From CAINVV01 sp964506325 (GTDB lineage: Bacteria > Bacteroidota > Bacteroidia > Bacteroidales > Prolixibacteraceae), in assembly GCA_964506325.1 (NCBI GenBank), contig CAZDLO010000028.1, forward strand, positions 1 to 36,344: a DNA stretch of 36,344 nucleotides, in the 5' to 3' direction. The translations under genes were made by a program, and so were the position numbers. Every line of letters starts with the position of its first letter. Within the stretch, counting starts at the first letter, position 1. The notes beneath the pieces were generated by a model that was not told where the DNA came from, did not search any database, and saw only the letters and a list, made by a program, of their open reading frames with translations. Of the stretch, positions 7,738 to 16,531 are shown piece after piece.

Positions 7738-9618
7738 TTACCTTCCCAATAGAATTAAAAGCACATTAATGTCATTAGGAGAAACGCCTGGAATCCTAAA
7801 GGCCTGACCTATAGTTTCTGGCTGAATTTTGATCAACTTTTGCCGAGCTTCTGTTGACAAGGACAAAATTGTCTCGTAATGAAATTTATCTGAAATTTTG
7901 ATGTTTTCCAATCTTTTCAATTTATCCACGATATTATATTCCCTATTAATATAACCCGAGTATTTAATTCTAATTTCTGCTGACTCAATCACTTCAATAA
8001 ATAATTCTTCGGGGATATCTGAAAAATAGTTCTTAAGATTGGGTAAATTAAAAAGCAAATCATGAAAGGAAACCTGCGGTCTGGATAGTAAATTTTTAAG
8101 TTTGGTCTTTTGTCTAATTGGGGCAGAACCACACTCGATTAAAAAATCATTTACAAATTCAGGTTTAACAGAAATTTTACTCGACTTATCTAATGTTTTA
8201 TCGACTAAAAGAGATTTAGCCACAAAGACACTATAGAATTTTTCAGATAAAAGACCCAACTGATAACCATATTCCGATAGCCTTTCATCAGCATTGTCCT
8301 GTCTCAAGATTAACCGATGCTCTGCTCTGCTCGTAAACATCCTGTAAGGTTCATCAACACCCTTGGTAACCAGGTCATCAATTAACACTCCTATATAAGC
8401 CTGGTCACGATTTAAAACAAATGCTTCCTTGCTATTAATTCTTTGATGAGCATTGATGCCGGCAATTAAACCCTGGGCTCCAGCTTCCTCATAACCAGTT
8501 GTTCCATTAATTTGCCCTGCAAGAAATAAATTTGCAATTAATTTTGATTCAAGTGTATGAAACAAACTTGTAGGATCAAAAAAATCATATTCAATGGCAT
8601 AACCCGATCTAATAATTTTAGCATTTTCCAACCCGGGAATAAATTTTATTGCCTCCTCCTGATTTTCTAAAGGAAGAGAGGTGGAGAATCCATTGAGGTA
8701 ATATTCAACAGAATCAACTCCTTCAGGTTCCAGATACAATTGATGAGAAGTTTTTTCATTAAAAATTATCAGCTTGGTTTCGATACTAGGACAATAGCGG
8801 GGACCCAAACTCTTGATTGTCCCATCGAACATAGGTGAAAATTTAAACCCTTTTTCAAGTTCACAATGTACCTTTTCGTTTGTATAAGTTATATGGCAAT
8901 TAATAACAGGAAGCTTATTGATATCCTTATAGTAAAAACTAAACTGCTTACCTGTTTCCCCAACTTGCTCTTCTAAAATTGAAAAATCAATTGTCCGCTT
9001 ATCAAGCCTGGGAGGTGTACCTGTCTTCATTCTGCCAACAGTAAACCCAAAGGATTTTAATTGTTCAGAAATACCTAACGAGGATGGCTCAGAAATCCTA
9101 CCACCTTCCATTTTATTTTGGCCAAAATGCATCAACCCATTTAAAAAAGTTCCGTTAGTAAGAATAACGGCATCTGCTAAAAATTCAGCGCCAATATCAG
9201 TTTTTACTCCAACAACAATTTTGTTATCAATAATCAGTTCTACAGCCGTTCCTTGCCAAAAACTAACGTTTTGGTTGTTTTGCAACTCAATTCTCCAATT
9301 CTCTGAGAATTTAATTTTATCACACTGTGCCCTGGGACTCCACATTGCCGGACCCTTAGACCGGTTAAGCATTCTGAACTGCAAAGTGCTTAAATCTGTA
9401 ACTTTGCCCATCATTCCACCCAATGCATCAATTTCCCTAACAATTTGTCCTTTGGCAATTCCACCTACGGCAGGATTGCAACTCATCTGTGCAATCCTTG
9501 TTATATCCATCGTAATCATCAATACGGAGGATCCCATTTTTGCAGCAGCATACGCAGCCTCACAACCAGCATGACCGCCACCAATGACAATTACATTATA
9601 TCTTTTAGTGTTCACCAT
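7738..9618 (-). CDS. mnmG: tRNA uridine-5-carboxymethylaminomethyl modification enzyme MnmG (GidA)
   Basis: MnmG works with MnmE to add the carboxymethylaminomethyl group at the wobble uridine of certain tRNAs, using FAD, glycine and methylene-THF. The 626-residue protein is full length. The FAD-binding motif VIGGGHAGCEAAYAAAKMG is near residues 11-29, the GidA signature MSCNPAVGGIAKGQIVREIDALGG near 45-68, and the second signature with CPSIETK and GTTGYEEAGAQGLIAGINA further on. The C-terminal helical domain that contacts tRNA and MnmE is present. It lies 42 bases downstream of ybeY and ends directly at the parS-like site. In many bacteria gidA lies close to the replication origin, which fits the skew switch 2-3 kb to its right. 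Confidence 0.98.
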   Translation of the reverse strand: MVNTKRYNVIVIGGGHAGCEAAYAAAKMGSSVLMITMDITRIAQMSCNPAVGGIAKGQIVREIDALGGMMGKVTDLSTLQFRMLNRSKGPAMWSPRAQCDKIKFSENWRIELQNNQNVSFWQGTAVELIIDNKIVVGVKTDIGAEFLADAVILTNGTFLNGLMHFGQNKMEGGRISEPSSLGISEQLKSFGFTVGRMKTGTPPRLDKRTIDFSILEEQVGETGKQFSFYYKDINKLPVINCHITYTNEKVHCELEKGFKFSPMFDGTIKSLGPRYCPSIETKLIIFNEKTSHQLYLEPEGVDSVEYYLNGFSTSLPLENQEEAIKFIPGLENAKIIRSGYAIEYDFFDPTSLFHTLESKLIANLFLAGQINGTTGYEEAGAQGLIAGINAHQRINSKEAFVLNRDQAYIGVLIDDLVTKGVDEPYRMFTSRAEHRLILRQDNADERLSEYGYQLGLLSEKFYSVFVAKSLLVDKTLDKSSKISVKPEFVNDFLIECGSAPIRQKTKLKNLLSRPQVSFHDLLFNLPNLKNYFSDIPEELFIEVIESAEIRIKYSGYINREYNIVDKLKRLENIKISDKFHYETILSLSTEARQKLIKIQPETIGQAFRIPGVSPNDINVLLILLGR

Positions 9619-9660
9619 TTATTAGTTACCAAATTGATCGTCTAAAAAAATCTGTCTAAA

Positions 9661-10089
9661 TTATTTGACAATTTCAAAATAACAATTTATTAAAGTCATT
9701 TCCTTTCCACGCATGATCAAAATCTCTTCTTCAGTCTTATCATTAAATTGAAGCAAGTGCAAAAGTCCATGAAAAATTACTCGAACTAATTCTGATTGAT
9801 AAGTTTCAAGCAAAATTTCAGAATTGTCCAATACCCGGTCAATACTAATAAACACATCACCAGCTACAAAATAGCCTTCGGAGTAATCAAAAGTAATAAC
9901 ATCAGTATAAAAATCATGTTGTAAAAACTCGATATTAATGGTGTGTAAATGTTCATCACTGCAAAAAATATAATTTAAATCACCAAGTTTAAAACCCTTA
10001 ATAGCAAGTTCATTCTTAATAATCCTTTTTAGTAAAGGGTAATTAATTTTAGGTAATGGTACATCTTCACTGAAAAAAGAAATGCTCAT
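9661..10089 (-). CDS. ybeY: Endoribonuclease YbeY (rRNA maturation factor)
   Basis: YbeY is a metal-dependent RNase for 16S rRNA 3' maturation and ribosome quality control. The 142-residue protein has the motif HDFYTDVITFDY near 58-69 and the metal site HGLLHLLQFNDKTEE at 107-121. Two zinc histidines (His107, His111) are present. The third position of the usual HGxLHLxGxDH motif is Asp117 instead of His. From memory, Bacteroidota YbeY proteins commonly have KDK or NDK there, so this is likely a lineage feature rather than inactivation. It lies 14 bases after hemW and 42 bases before mnmG in the same operon. Confidence 0.95.
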   Translation of the reverse strand: MSISFFSEDVPLPKINYPLLKRIIKNELAIKGFKLGDLNYIFCSDEHLHTINIEFLQHDFYTDVITFDYSEGYFVAGDVFISIDRVLDNSEILLETYQSELVRVIFHGLLHLLQFNDKTEEEILIMRGKEMTLINCYFEIVK

Positions 10090-10103
10090 AATTCATAAAA
10101 AAA

Positions 10104-11231
10104 TTAAAACATCAATACCTTTGCAAGGTAATCACCAATCAAAAGATCATTTTCATTTGGAACAATATAACCTGCCAAAATCACAAAATGACCTTCCTTT
10201 TTTAATTGTTCAAGTTTTTGATAAAAATATTCAATCAATTCACTGTTAAAATGTTGTTCCAGGTAAACTGAAGATAAACCTTCTGTGGTTCTTAAGCTTT
10301 TGATAATAAACTCATTATACATTTGTATTTCGGTAAGATGTTCAATTTCAAAGACAACTCCAATTCCAGAATTCAGATCATTAATATATTTTTTAATACC
10401 ATTATGGTTCCACTGCCTGGACAATCCGTTAAAACTGTGAGCAGAAACTCCAACACCAAGATAAGAGACTTGATTCCAATACGATAAATTATGTCTGGAA
10501 ACAAAACCTTCCTTTGCATAATTACTTAACTCATATTGATAAAAACCTCGAAATTTTAAAAAATCTCGAATCAGAGCATATTGATTTAAAAAGATTTCCT
10601 CTCCTTCTTCAATAAACTGGCCACTTTGAATTTTCCAATATAACCTGGAATTTTTAGAAATAGTTAAACTATAAGCTGAGATATGTTTAATATCGTAAAC
10701 CATTAACTCAGAAAGAGATTGCAACAAAATTTGATCTGAAATACCAGGTACAGAGTAAATTATATCGACAGATAAATTGTGAATATCAGAATTTGAAATT
10801 ATCTCTAAGGCATTAAAGATTAATGATTTATTATGTTTTCGATTAAAATTATCAAGCACCTTATCATCTAAAAACTGAATTCCTAAGCTGATTCTATTGA
10901 TACCCAATTCGTACAAATCTGAAACGTATGTTGCATTTATATGTTCCGGATTACACTCAAATGTTATTTCCGCATCTGAATCAACTTGAAAATTTGAATA
11001 AATATTTCCTAAAACTGAATTAATCTGCTCCTTGGTAAGTAGTGAAGGAGTCCCACCTCCAAAATAGATAGTTTTGACTAAATTGCCCTCTAAATAATTA
11101 TTTCTTACCCTCAATTCCTGTCCAACAGCATCTACATATTTTTCAATGAGATACAATTGATTTCCCGAAAAAAAATCACAATAATCACATTTTTCGGTAC
11201 AAAATGGAACATGAATATAAATTCCTGACAT
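10104..11231 (-). CDS. hemW: Radical SAM heme chaperone HemW (HemN-like)
   Basis: HemW is a heme-binding radical SAM protein that delivers heme to respiratory enzymes and is often misannotated as oxygen-independent coproporphyrinogen oxidase. The 375-residue length fits HemW rather than the longer HemN. The 4Fe-4S motif is CTEKCDYC (Cys11, Cys15, Cys18), followed directly by DFFSG, and YFGGGTPSLL gives the SAM-binding GGTP motif. NRISLGIQF and SVDIIYSVPG are further radical SAM coproporphyrinogen oxidase-like motifs. HemN's extra N-terminal cysteine arrangement is lacking. Spacing is 14 bases on each side, to rpiB and ybeY. Confidence 0.93.
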   Translation of the reverse strand: MSGIYIHVPFCTEKCDYCDFFSGNQLYLIEKYVDAVGQELRVRNNYLEGNLVKTIYFGGGTPSLLTKEQINSVLGNIYSNFQVDSDAEITFECNPEHINATYVSDLYELGINRISLGIQFLDDKVLDNFNRKHNKSLIFNALEIISNSDIHNLSVDIIYSVPGISDQILLQSLSELMVYDIKHISAYSLTISKNSRLYWKIQSGQFIEEGEEIFLNQYALIRDFLKFRGFYQYELSNYAKEGFVSRHNLSYWNQVSYLGVGVSAHSFNGLSRQWNHNGIKKYINDLNSGIGVVFEIEHLTEIQMYNEFIIKSLRTTEGLSSVYLEQHFNSELIEYFYQKLEQLKKEGHFVILAGYIVPNENDLLIGDYLAKVLMF

Positions 11232-11245
11232 AAAATATAAATGAA

Positions 11246-11677
11246 TTACACAGGAATTTTATTAATTCTAATCTGATGCCGACCTTCTTCAAAATCAGTG
11301 TTAAGAAATACTTTTACAATTTCTAAAGCGTCCTTTTCACTGACGAACCTGGCTGGCAATGAACAAACATTAGCATCATTATGCGATCTTGCTAACTCAG
11401 CTGTCTTAGTATTCCAGCAAATAGCAGATCTAATTCCCTGGTGCTTATTTACTGTCATATTTATACCATTACCAGTACCGCAAAAAACCAAACCTGTCAA
11501 GTCAGAATCCTTTTCCACCGCTTCAGCCAAAGGGTGAGCATAATCAGGATAATCACAAGAATCAGATGAAGAACAGCCAAAATCTATGTATTCAATTTTT
11601 TCATCTTTAAGAAATGAAATTATTGCATTTTTAAGATTAAATCCTGCATGATCGGAAGCTAAAGCAATTTTTAACAT
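11246..11677 (-). CDS. rpiB: Ribose-5-phosphate isomerase B
   Basis: RpiB interconverts ribose-5-phosphate and ribulose-5-phosphate in the pentose phosphate pathway. The 143-residue protein is typical of the RpiB/LacAB family. Asp9-His10 lies in ALASDHAG, the active-site Cys66 in FCGTGNGI, and His99-Asn100 in ARSHNDANV. It is the first gene of the minus-strand run ending in uvrC; its ATG borders the AT-rich gap at 11678. No clear TAnnTTTG promoter box is visible immediately upstream. Confidence 0.96.
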   Translation of the reverse strand: MLKIALASDHAGFNLKNAIISFLKDEKIEYIDFGCSSSDSCDYPDYAHPLAEAVEKDSDLTGLVFCGTGNGINMTVNKHQGIRSAICWNTKTAELARSHNDANVCSLPARFVSEKDALEIVKVFLNTDFEEGRHQIRINKIPV

Positions 11678-12157
11678 AATAATAAAATAAACATTTCAAA
11701 TTGAACAGAATGTAACTAACTGTTTATAAGTAATGACAACAATTTAAAAAACAAAAAATCATAATAAAAAATCGACAAAAAAAAACAATCCTTATTATTA
11801 CTTATCCGTATAAAACAAAAACAAATTAAACCAAAATAAAGCCTAAATACACTGTTAAATATAGTTTATACTCAAAATTCACAACCTGTTAATAATACAG
11901 TAAGTTTCAGTAATGCAAATATTTATAAAGTTAATAAAGATTGGGTATCTTTTAAAAAATTGTATTTAACTGCTAAATTTGAATTTTATCAACAATATTA
12001 ACAACATATAATTAAAAAATAATTTTTCACATTTTAAAAGAAAATAATTCTTATATTGAATTGTTGATTTCTAATATTTAATAACTAATTTTATAGTTAT
12101 ATATACGAATATTCTGTTATTAAGTGGGTCTTTTTCTGAAAATAAATATAATTAATA
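11678..12157. other. oriC: 480-bp AT-rich gene-free region; candidate replication origin (oriC)
   Basis: No gene-like frame is visible. The region is very AT-rich (11 G+C in 11761-11820 and 7 in 12001-12060, out of 60 each). It separates divergent genes: rpiB leftward, a response regulator rightward. DnaA-box-like nonamers of the form TTATnnACA occur: TTATCAACA at 11986-11994 (plus strand, one mismatch from TTATCCACA), TTATTAACA at 11887-11895 (minus) and TTATAAACA at 11721-11729 (minus). Counts on the plus strand differ across the gap even between minus-strand genes: 10321-10560 has A89 T76 C46 G29; 14041-14280 has A69 T103 C34 G34. Plus-strand genes show the same shift: 4441-4680 has C49 G43; 13441-13680 has C34 G56. 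G and T rise to the right, as expected for a leading strand starting here. The boxes are imperfect, and a long promoter region is the alternative. Confidence 0.45.
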
Positions 12158-12559
12158 ATGGTACCTAATTTTAAATTTAAAGAAAACCTAAAAGTGCTTT
12201 TAGTTGATGATAATATACTAAATCAAAAGCTGTTGAATATAAATTTATCAAAATTGAATTGCATTGTTACTGTGGCAAACAATGGACTTGAAGGATTTGA
12301 ATATTTTAAGAATCAACAATTTGATGTTATTTTGATGGATTTAATGATGCCTATAATGGATGGTTATGAATCCTCCAGGGAAATAAGAAAACTTGAATAT
12401 GAAGAAAAATTAAGGGGTTATACACCGATAATTGCATTTACAGCCAATACTTTGAATAATGATTTTGAAAAATGTTTGGAAAATGGGATGGATTATCTGA
12501 TGGAAAAACCTTTTAATGCATTTAAGTTTATTGAAATACTCGAGTCATTTGAAAAATGA
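12158..12559 (+). CDS. Stand-alone response regulator receiver (CheY-like)
   Basis: A 133-residue single receiver domain. Acidic pocket residues are Asp17-Asp18 in LLVDDN, the phospho-acceptor is Asp61 in LMDLMMPIMDGYE, Thr95 lies in AFTAN and Lys117 in MEKPFN, so all catalytic positions are intact. There is no output domain. The N-x-x-N style after VDDN and the LMDLMMPxMDGYE block are typical of receivers attached to hybrid histidine kinases, so it may act as a phosphate shuttle or sink. No kinase lies nearby. It is the first gene to the right of the origin candidate and is followed by ruvB about 100 bases on. Its regulatory target is unknown. Confidence 0.9.
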   Translation: MVPNFKFKENLKVLLVDDNILNQKLLNINLSKLNCIVTVANNGLEGFEYFKNQQFDVILMDLMMPIMDGYESSREIRKLEYEEKLRGYTPIIAFTANTLNNDFEKCLENGMDYLMEKPFNAFKFIEILESFEK

Positions 12560-12660
12560 AATAGGGTTATTTTATACTTATCATAATACAGCTTTAGGCA
12601 AATATAATTTCGATTTTTTCTGGCATCGGAAACTGTTGATTTTTGAAATTTAATTGTGAA

Positions 12661-13686
12661 ATGGGAGAATTTATTGATATAAGAGATCTTTCTGTTAATG
12701 GTGCTGAAAATGAGTTAGATAATCAGTTACGACCCCTAAAGTTTATTGATTTTGCTGGTCAGAAAAAAATAATTGACAATATTCAGGTTTTCGTGCAAGC
12801 CGCAATAATGAGGGGTGAATCACTCGATCATGTTTTATTGCATGGTCCGCCCGGGCTTGGTAAAACTACATTATCTAATATTATTGCCAATGAATTAGGG
12901 GTTAAATTAAAACTAACTTCGGGTCCTGTATTGGATAAACCAGGCGATTTGGCAGGTCTTTTGACAAATCTTGAAAAGAATGATGTACTCTTTATTGACG
13001 AAATTCATAGATTAAGTCCTGTTGTAGAGGAATATTTATATTCTGCCATGGAGGATTTTCGCATTGATATTTTAATTGATAAAGGGCCCAGTGCGAGATC
13101 AATTCAGTTGGAATTGAATCCTTTTACACTGGTTGGAGCAACCACGCGGAGTGGTCTGTTAACACGTCCTCTAAGGGCTAGATTTGGAATCACTTGTCAT
13201 TTAGAATATTATGATATTGAAGTTCTTACTGGCATTGTTAAGCGATCAGCAAGAATTCTTGATATAGTAATTTCTGATGATGCTGCCTATGAAATTGCCA
13301 GGAGGAGCAGAGGAACCCCAAGAATTGTCAATTCCCTGCTTAGAAGAGTTAGAGATTTTGCGATGGTGAAGGGAAATGGTCAAATTGATATTGAGATAAC
13401 AAAATATTCTCTTGAAGCTCTCAATATTGACCGCTACGGTTTGGATGAAATGGACAATAAAATTTTATCTACAATTATTGATAAATTTAAGGGCGGACCT
13501 GTTGGTCTTACAACAATTGCTACTGCAGTTGGGGAAGATTCAGGCACTATTGAGGAGGTTTATGAACCATTTTTAATTAAAGAAGGATTTATAAAGCGTA
13601 CCCCCAGGGGAAGGGAAGTTACTGAACTGGCTTATCATCACCTTGGTAAAAGCAGGGGAAATGAAGATCTAATGACTCTATTTTAA
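12661..13686 (+). CDS. ruvB: Holliday junction branch-migration helicase RuvB
   Basis: RuvB is the hexameric AAA+ motor that with RuvA drives branch migration at Holliday junctions. From the ATG at 12661 the protein has 341 residues, the usual length. A TTG at 12643 would add six residues and is less likely. Walker A is GPPGLGKT (about 62-69), Walker B is LFIDEIHR, sensor and arginine-finger parts are GATTRSGLLTRPLRARFG, and the winged-helix C-terminus includes GGPVGLTTIA and YEPFLIKEGFIKRTPRGREVT. ruvA and ruvC are not adjacent. The 3' end overlaps the convergent cyclotransferase gene by nine bases. Confidence 0.98.
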   Translation: MGEFIDIRDLSVNGAENELDNQLRPLKFIDFAGQKKIIDNIQVFVQAAIMRGESLDHVLLHGPPGLGKTTLSNIIANELGVKLKLTSGPVLDKPGDLAGLLTNLEKNDVLFIDEIHRLSPVVEEYLYSAMEDFRIDILIDKGPSARSIQLELNPFTLVGATTRSGLLTRPLRARFGITCHLEYYDIEVLTGIVKRSARILDIVISDDAAYEIARRSRGTPRIVNSLLRRVRDFAMVKGNGQIDIEITKYSLEALNIDRYGLDEMDNKILSTIIDKFKGGPVGLTTIATAVGEDSGTIEEVYEPFLIKEGFIKRTPRGREVTELAYHHLGKSRGNEDLMTLF

Positions 13687-14763
13687 CGCTATTTTTTTCA
13701 GTTTTATTTCGAAAATTTTTGGCCAAAGTTTACCTGTGACATAAATCTTATCAGTAACCCTATTCCAGGCAATTCCATTCAGAAAATCAACCTGTTCTTT
13801 CTGTTTTTGCATTATAGATCCCGATAATCCGCTTAAGTTGATTTCTCCTGTTACTTTTCCAGTCTTTGGATCGATTATTACAATTGTGTCTGTAGTCCAG
13901 ATATTGGCCCAAATTTCACCTTTTATTAACTCAAGTTCATTAATATTCTTTACAATATTCTTTTCATTAGTTACCTGAATCCTTTTTACTTCACGGAAAG
14001 TATCAGAATTAATAAAAATAATATTTTCCGTACCGTCACTCATAATCAAATTTTGGCCATCATTGGTCAATCCCCATCCTTCCCTTGATTTATATTTAAA
14101 GGTTTTTATGGTTTCGAATGTGTTTAAATCATAGACAAATCCAATTTGATTTTTGTAGGTAAGCTGAAATATTTTGTTATTTAAGATGGTTATTCCTTCT
14201 CCAAAATATTGATTTTCTAATTTTAGTTGCTTTTCAATTTTTGCAGTTTTAAGATTTAACCTGTAAATTGAGGAAGAACCTTCCTGTCCTGTTCCTTCAT
14301 AAAGTGTATTTTCATGGAATTCCAGTCCTTCGGTAAAATGTTCGGTATTGTGGGGAAATACGGCTACAACTTCATAGGAATACAGTGTAGGCTTAATGTC
14401 AGAGGTTACTAATATTTCATCATAATTTTCACCAGTTACGCCATCAGTTCTTAAACAGAAAATTTTTATAACATGTTTACCTACCCCATAATCTCCGGTT
14501 CTAAATACTATTGAATTAGTTAAATTTTTGGAGGTTTGAAGAGTTCTTCCATCAACGAATATTTCAATTTTTTCCAAAGAACCATCCTTTAATTTGGTTT
14601 CAAAATTTACGGTAAATTCCTCTCCAATTTTGTAACTCTTCTTTTTGGGAAGGCATTGAATTGATGAAACTGGTCTCCTCGAATGACTGCTTGACTGTGC
14701 ACAATTCATAAAAATTGTCATCACCAGTACAATTGTTAAAAATTTCAGTGTCAATCTTTTCAT
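13678..14763 (-). CDS. Glutaminyl-peptide cyclotransferase (glutamine cyclotransferase family) lipoprotein
   Basis: This 361-residue exported protein has a lipoprotein signal ending FMNC (Cys at about residue 21). An Ig-like N-terminal segment (about 35-125) precedes a five-bladed beta-propeller of the plant/bacterial glutamine cyclotransferase type (about 130-355). Family landmarks are HNTEHFTEGLEF, LYEGTGQEGSSSIYRLNL, YFGEGITIL, EGWGLTNDGQNLIMSDGT, NELELIKGEIWANIW and QVDFLNGIAWN. Such enzymes cyclise N-terminal glutamine to pyroglutamate. In Bacteroidota, signal peptidase I or II cleavage often leaves N-terminal Gln, so periplasmic proteins are likely substrates (inference). It converges on ruvB with a nine-base overlap. 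Confidence 0.9.
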   Translation of the reverse strand: MKRLTLKFLTIVLVMTIFMNCAQSSSHSRRPVSSIQCLPKKKSYKIGEEFTVNFETKLKDGSLEKIEIFVDGRTLQTSKNLTNSIVFRTGDYGVGKHVIKIFCLRTDGVTGENYDEILVTSDIKPTLYSYEVVAVFPHNTEHFTEGLEFHENTLYEGTGQEGSSSIYRLNLKTAKIEKQLKLENQYFGEGITILNNKIFQLTYKNQIGFVYDLNTFETIKTFKYKSREGWGLTNDGQNLIMSDGTENIIFINSDTFREVKRIQVTNEKNIVKNINELELIKGEIWANIWTTDTIVIIDPKTGKVTGEINLSGLSGSIMQKQKEQVDFLNGIAWNRVTDKIYVTGKLWPKIFEIKLKKIALK

Positions 14764-14875
14764 GTTTGTTGCTTATTTTAGAATCAAAATAGGATCAAAA
14801 ATAGAATCTTATTTTGTAAGGATAACCATGTTGCAGGATAAAACCGACAAACTTCGTTTCAGGTCAATTATTATA

Positions 14876-14909
14876 TTTGATTAACTTTTCCTTTCTTCGG
14901 TTATCTTTG
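14876..14909 (+). promoter_or_regulatory. Bacteroidota-type promoter for the envelope cluster
   Basis: TTTG at 14876-14879 and TATCTTTG at 14902-14909 match the -33 (TTTG) and -7 (TAnnTTTG) elements with a 22-base spacer, slightly long but acceptable. It lies 28 bases before the TTG start of the flippase gene, supporting that start. It probably drives the flippase and perhaps the genes behind it. Confidence 0.5.
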
Positions 14910-14936
14910 TTTTTGATATGATTTATTCCTTCTAAA

Positions 14937-16430
14937 TTGAGTACACTTAAGAAATTAGCCGGAGACACCATGATTTATGGTGTGCCAAGCATTGTTGGCA
15001 GATTTCTCAATTTGCTTCTAACCCCTGTTTACACCTATACATTTGCCACCGGCGAATATGGAATTCTGGGGAACTTGCTGGCTTATGTAGCTTTTTTCCA
15101 AGTTTTTCTGACTTATGGAATGGAAACTTCCTATTTCCGTTTTGCCAGCAGAAGTGACAAACCCAATGAGGTTTTTGGTACTTCTCTCATCTCCATATCA
15201 ATTACTTCCCTGGCTTTTGTCCTCATTATTTCACTTTTCTCAGAAACTATCTCTGGCTGGATTGGTTATCCAGAGCAGCACCTCTATGTAGTTTGGATGG
15301 GAATAACTGTTGCTTTGGATGCCATTACGGCAATTCCCTTTGCGCGATTGCGGATGCAACAAAGGCCGATAAAATTTGCTGTATTTAAAATGGTAAATAT
15401 TGGGATTAACATAACACTCAATTTATTCTGGATTCTTTTATGTCCAAGAATTCTTGCAGATAATCCGGAATCGGTCCTTCGATTTTTCTATAATCCTGAG
15501 ATAGGAATCGGGTATGCCTTTTTATCCTTTTTGATTGCTTCCATCGTCACTCTTTTGCTCTTTATCCCAGATCTGGGTATCAATAAACTGGTCTTTAATA
15601 CAGGCAGATTAAAAGAGATGCTGCGCTATGGATGGCCTATACTAGTTGTAGGTATTGCCGGAATGGTTACCATGAATATTGATAAAATTTTAATTCCCGA
15701 ACTGATCAGGAATGGTAAGGATCCGATGTCTGAACTCGGGATTTATTCCGCCAATGGTAAACTGGCTATATTAATGACTCTATTTATCCAGGCATTCAGA
15801 TTTTCTTTTGAGCCATTTCTTTTTTCACATTACAAGAATGAAGAATCAAAGAAGGTATACAGTGTGATTATGAATTATTTCGTCATTTTTGGATTGTTGA
15901 TATTTCTGGGAGTACTTTTTTATGTTGACCTATTGAAGTATTTCGTCGGCTCCTCCGAATTGGGCTATCACGATGGATTTGGCATTAGAATTGTACCATG
16001 GCTGCTAATGGGGAACCTTTTTATGGGAATCTTTTATACCCAGTCACTTTGGTACAAATTAACAGACCAGACCCGATATGGTGCAATTTTTTCAATTATT
16101 GGAGGGATAATTACATTGATGATTAATATTTTATTTATTTCCAGGATTGGTTATTTGGCTTCTGCGATTGCATTCTTTGTTTCAACGCTGATAACAATGC
16201 TGATATCTTATTATTATGGTCAAAAATATTTTCCGGTAAAATATGACCTAAAAAAAATCGGATCTTATTTTATAGTTGCCATAGTATTGTATATCACAGA
16301 AATGAAAATTGATTTTGATAGTTACATCGTTGATTACAGCTTCAAAACCATCCTATTCTCTCTCTTTATTTTATTCATTTGGTACCATGAAAAGAACGAT
16401 TTAAAGAGATTGCTTCCAAGGCAGTCGTGA
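14937..16430 (+). CDS. Wzx-like polysaccharide/lipid-linked glycan flippase (MOP superfamily)
   Basis: A 497-residue integral membrane protein with about 14 hydrophobic segments, in the polysaccharide biosynthesis (Wzx/RfbX) branch of the MOP exporter superfamily. It starts with TTG, giving MSTLKKLAGDTMIYG and VPSIVGRFLNLLLTPVYT, the standard opening of this family in Bacteroidota, and no ATG fits it better. Wzx proteins move undecaprenyl-linked oligosaccharides to the periplasmic face. There are no glycosyltransferases next to it; instead it stands ahead of dut and envelope lipoprotein genes. The cargo could be a lipid-linked precursor used in wall or surface glycan synthesis, but this cannot be read from sequence. 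Confidence 0.85.
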   Translation: MSTLKKLAGDTMIYGVPSIVGRFLNLLLTPVYTYTFATGEYGILGNLLAYVAFFQVFLTYGMETSYFRFASRSDKPNEVFGTSLISISITSLAFVLIISLFSETISGWIGYPEQHLYVVWMGITVALDAITAIPFARLRMQQRPIKFAVFKMVNIGINITLNLFWILLCPRILADNPESVLRFFYNPEIGIGYAFLSFLIASIVTLLLFIPDLGINKLVFNTGRLKEMLRYGWPILVVGIAGMVTMNIDKILIPELIRNGKDPMSELGIYSANGKLAILMTLFIQAFRFSFEPFLFSHYKNEESKKVYSVIMNYFVIFGLLIFLGVLFYVDLLKYFVGSSELGYHDGFGIRIVPWLLMGNLFMGIFYTQSLWYKLTDQTRYGAIFSIIGGIITLMINILFISRIGYLASAIAFFVSTLITMLISYYYGQKYFPVKYDLKKIGSYFIVAIVLYITEMKIDFDSYIVDYSFKTILFSLFILFIWYHEKNDLKRLLPRQS

Positions 16431-16505
16431 CCCGGTTGAACAGGTAGATTTGTTTCTTATCTTAGCCGATTAAAACCAAGGGGTAAATGAGCTGAGTTAC
16501 ATCAT

Positions 16506-16531
16506 TTCCGGATGGTCCGGGGAAACCGGAA
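16506..16531 (+). other. Two mutually exclusive hairpins in the dut leader
   Basis: TTCCGG at 16506-16511 can pair with CCGGAA at 16526-16531, or TCCGG at 16516-16520 can pair with CCGGA at 16526-16530 around a GGAAA loop. Both use the same 3' arm. The 154-base gap between the flippase and dut is otherwise featureless. Competing stems could be an attenuator, a small structured RNA or an operator, or chance from a repeated CCGG word. Confidence 0.3.

Noticed and set aside
7921..7931. TTATCCAC word as a DnaA box
   Set aside because: It lies inside the mnmG coding sequence as a single site, with no AT-rich unwinding region around it; the gap at 11678-12157 is the better origin candidate.
9221..9645. 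Overlapping plus-strand frames (117 and 66 codons) antisense to mnmG
   Set aside because: They lie opposite the most conserved FAD-binding part of mnmG and have no start context or recognised domain.
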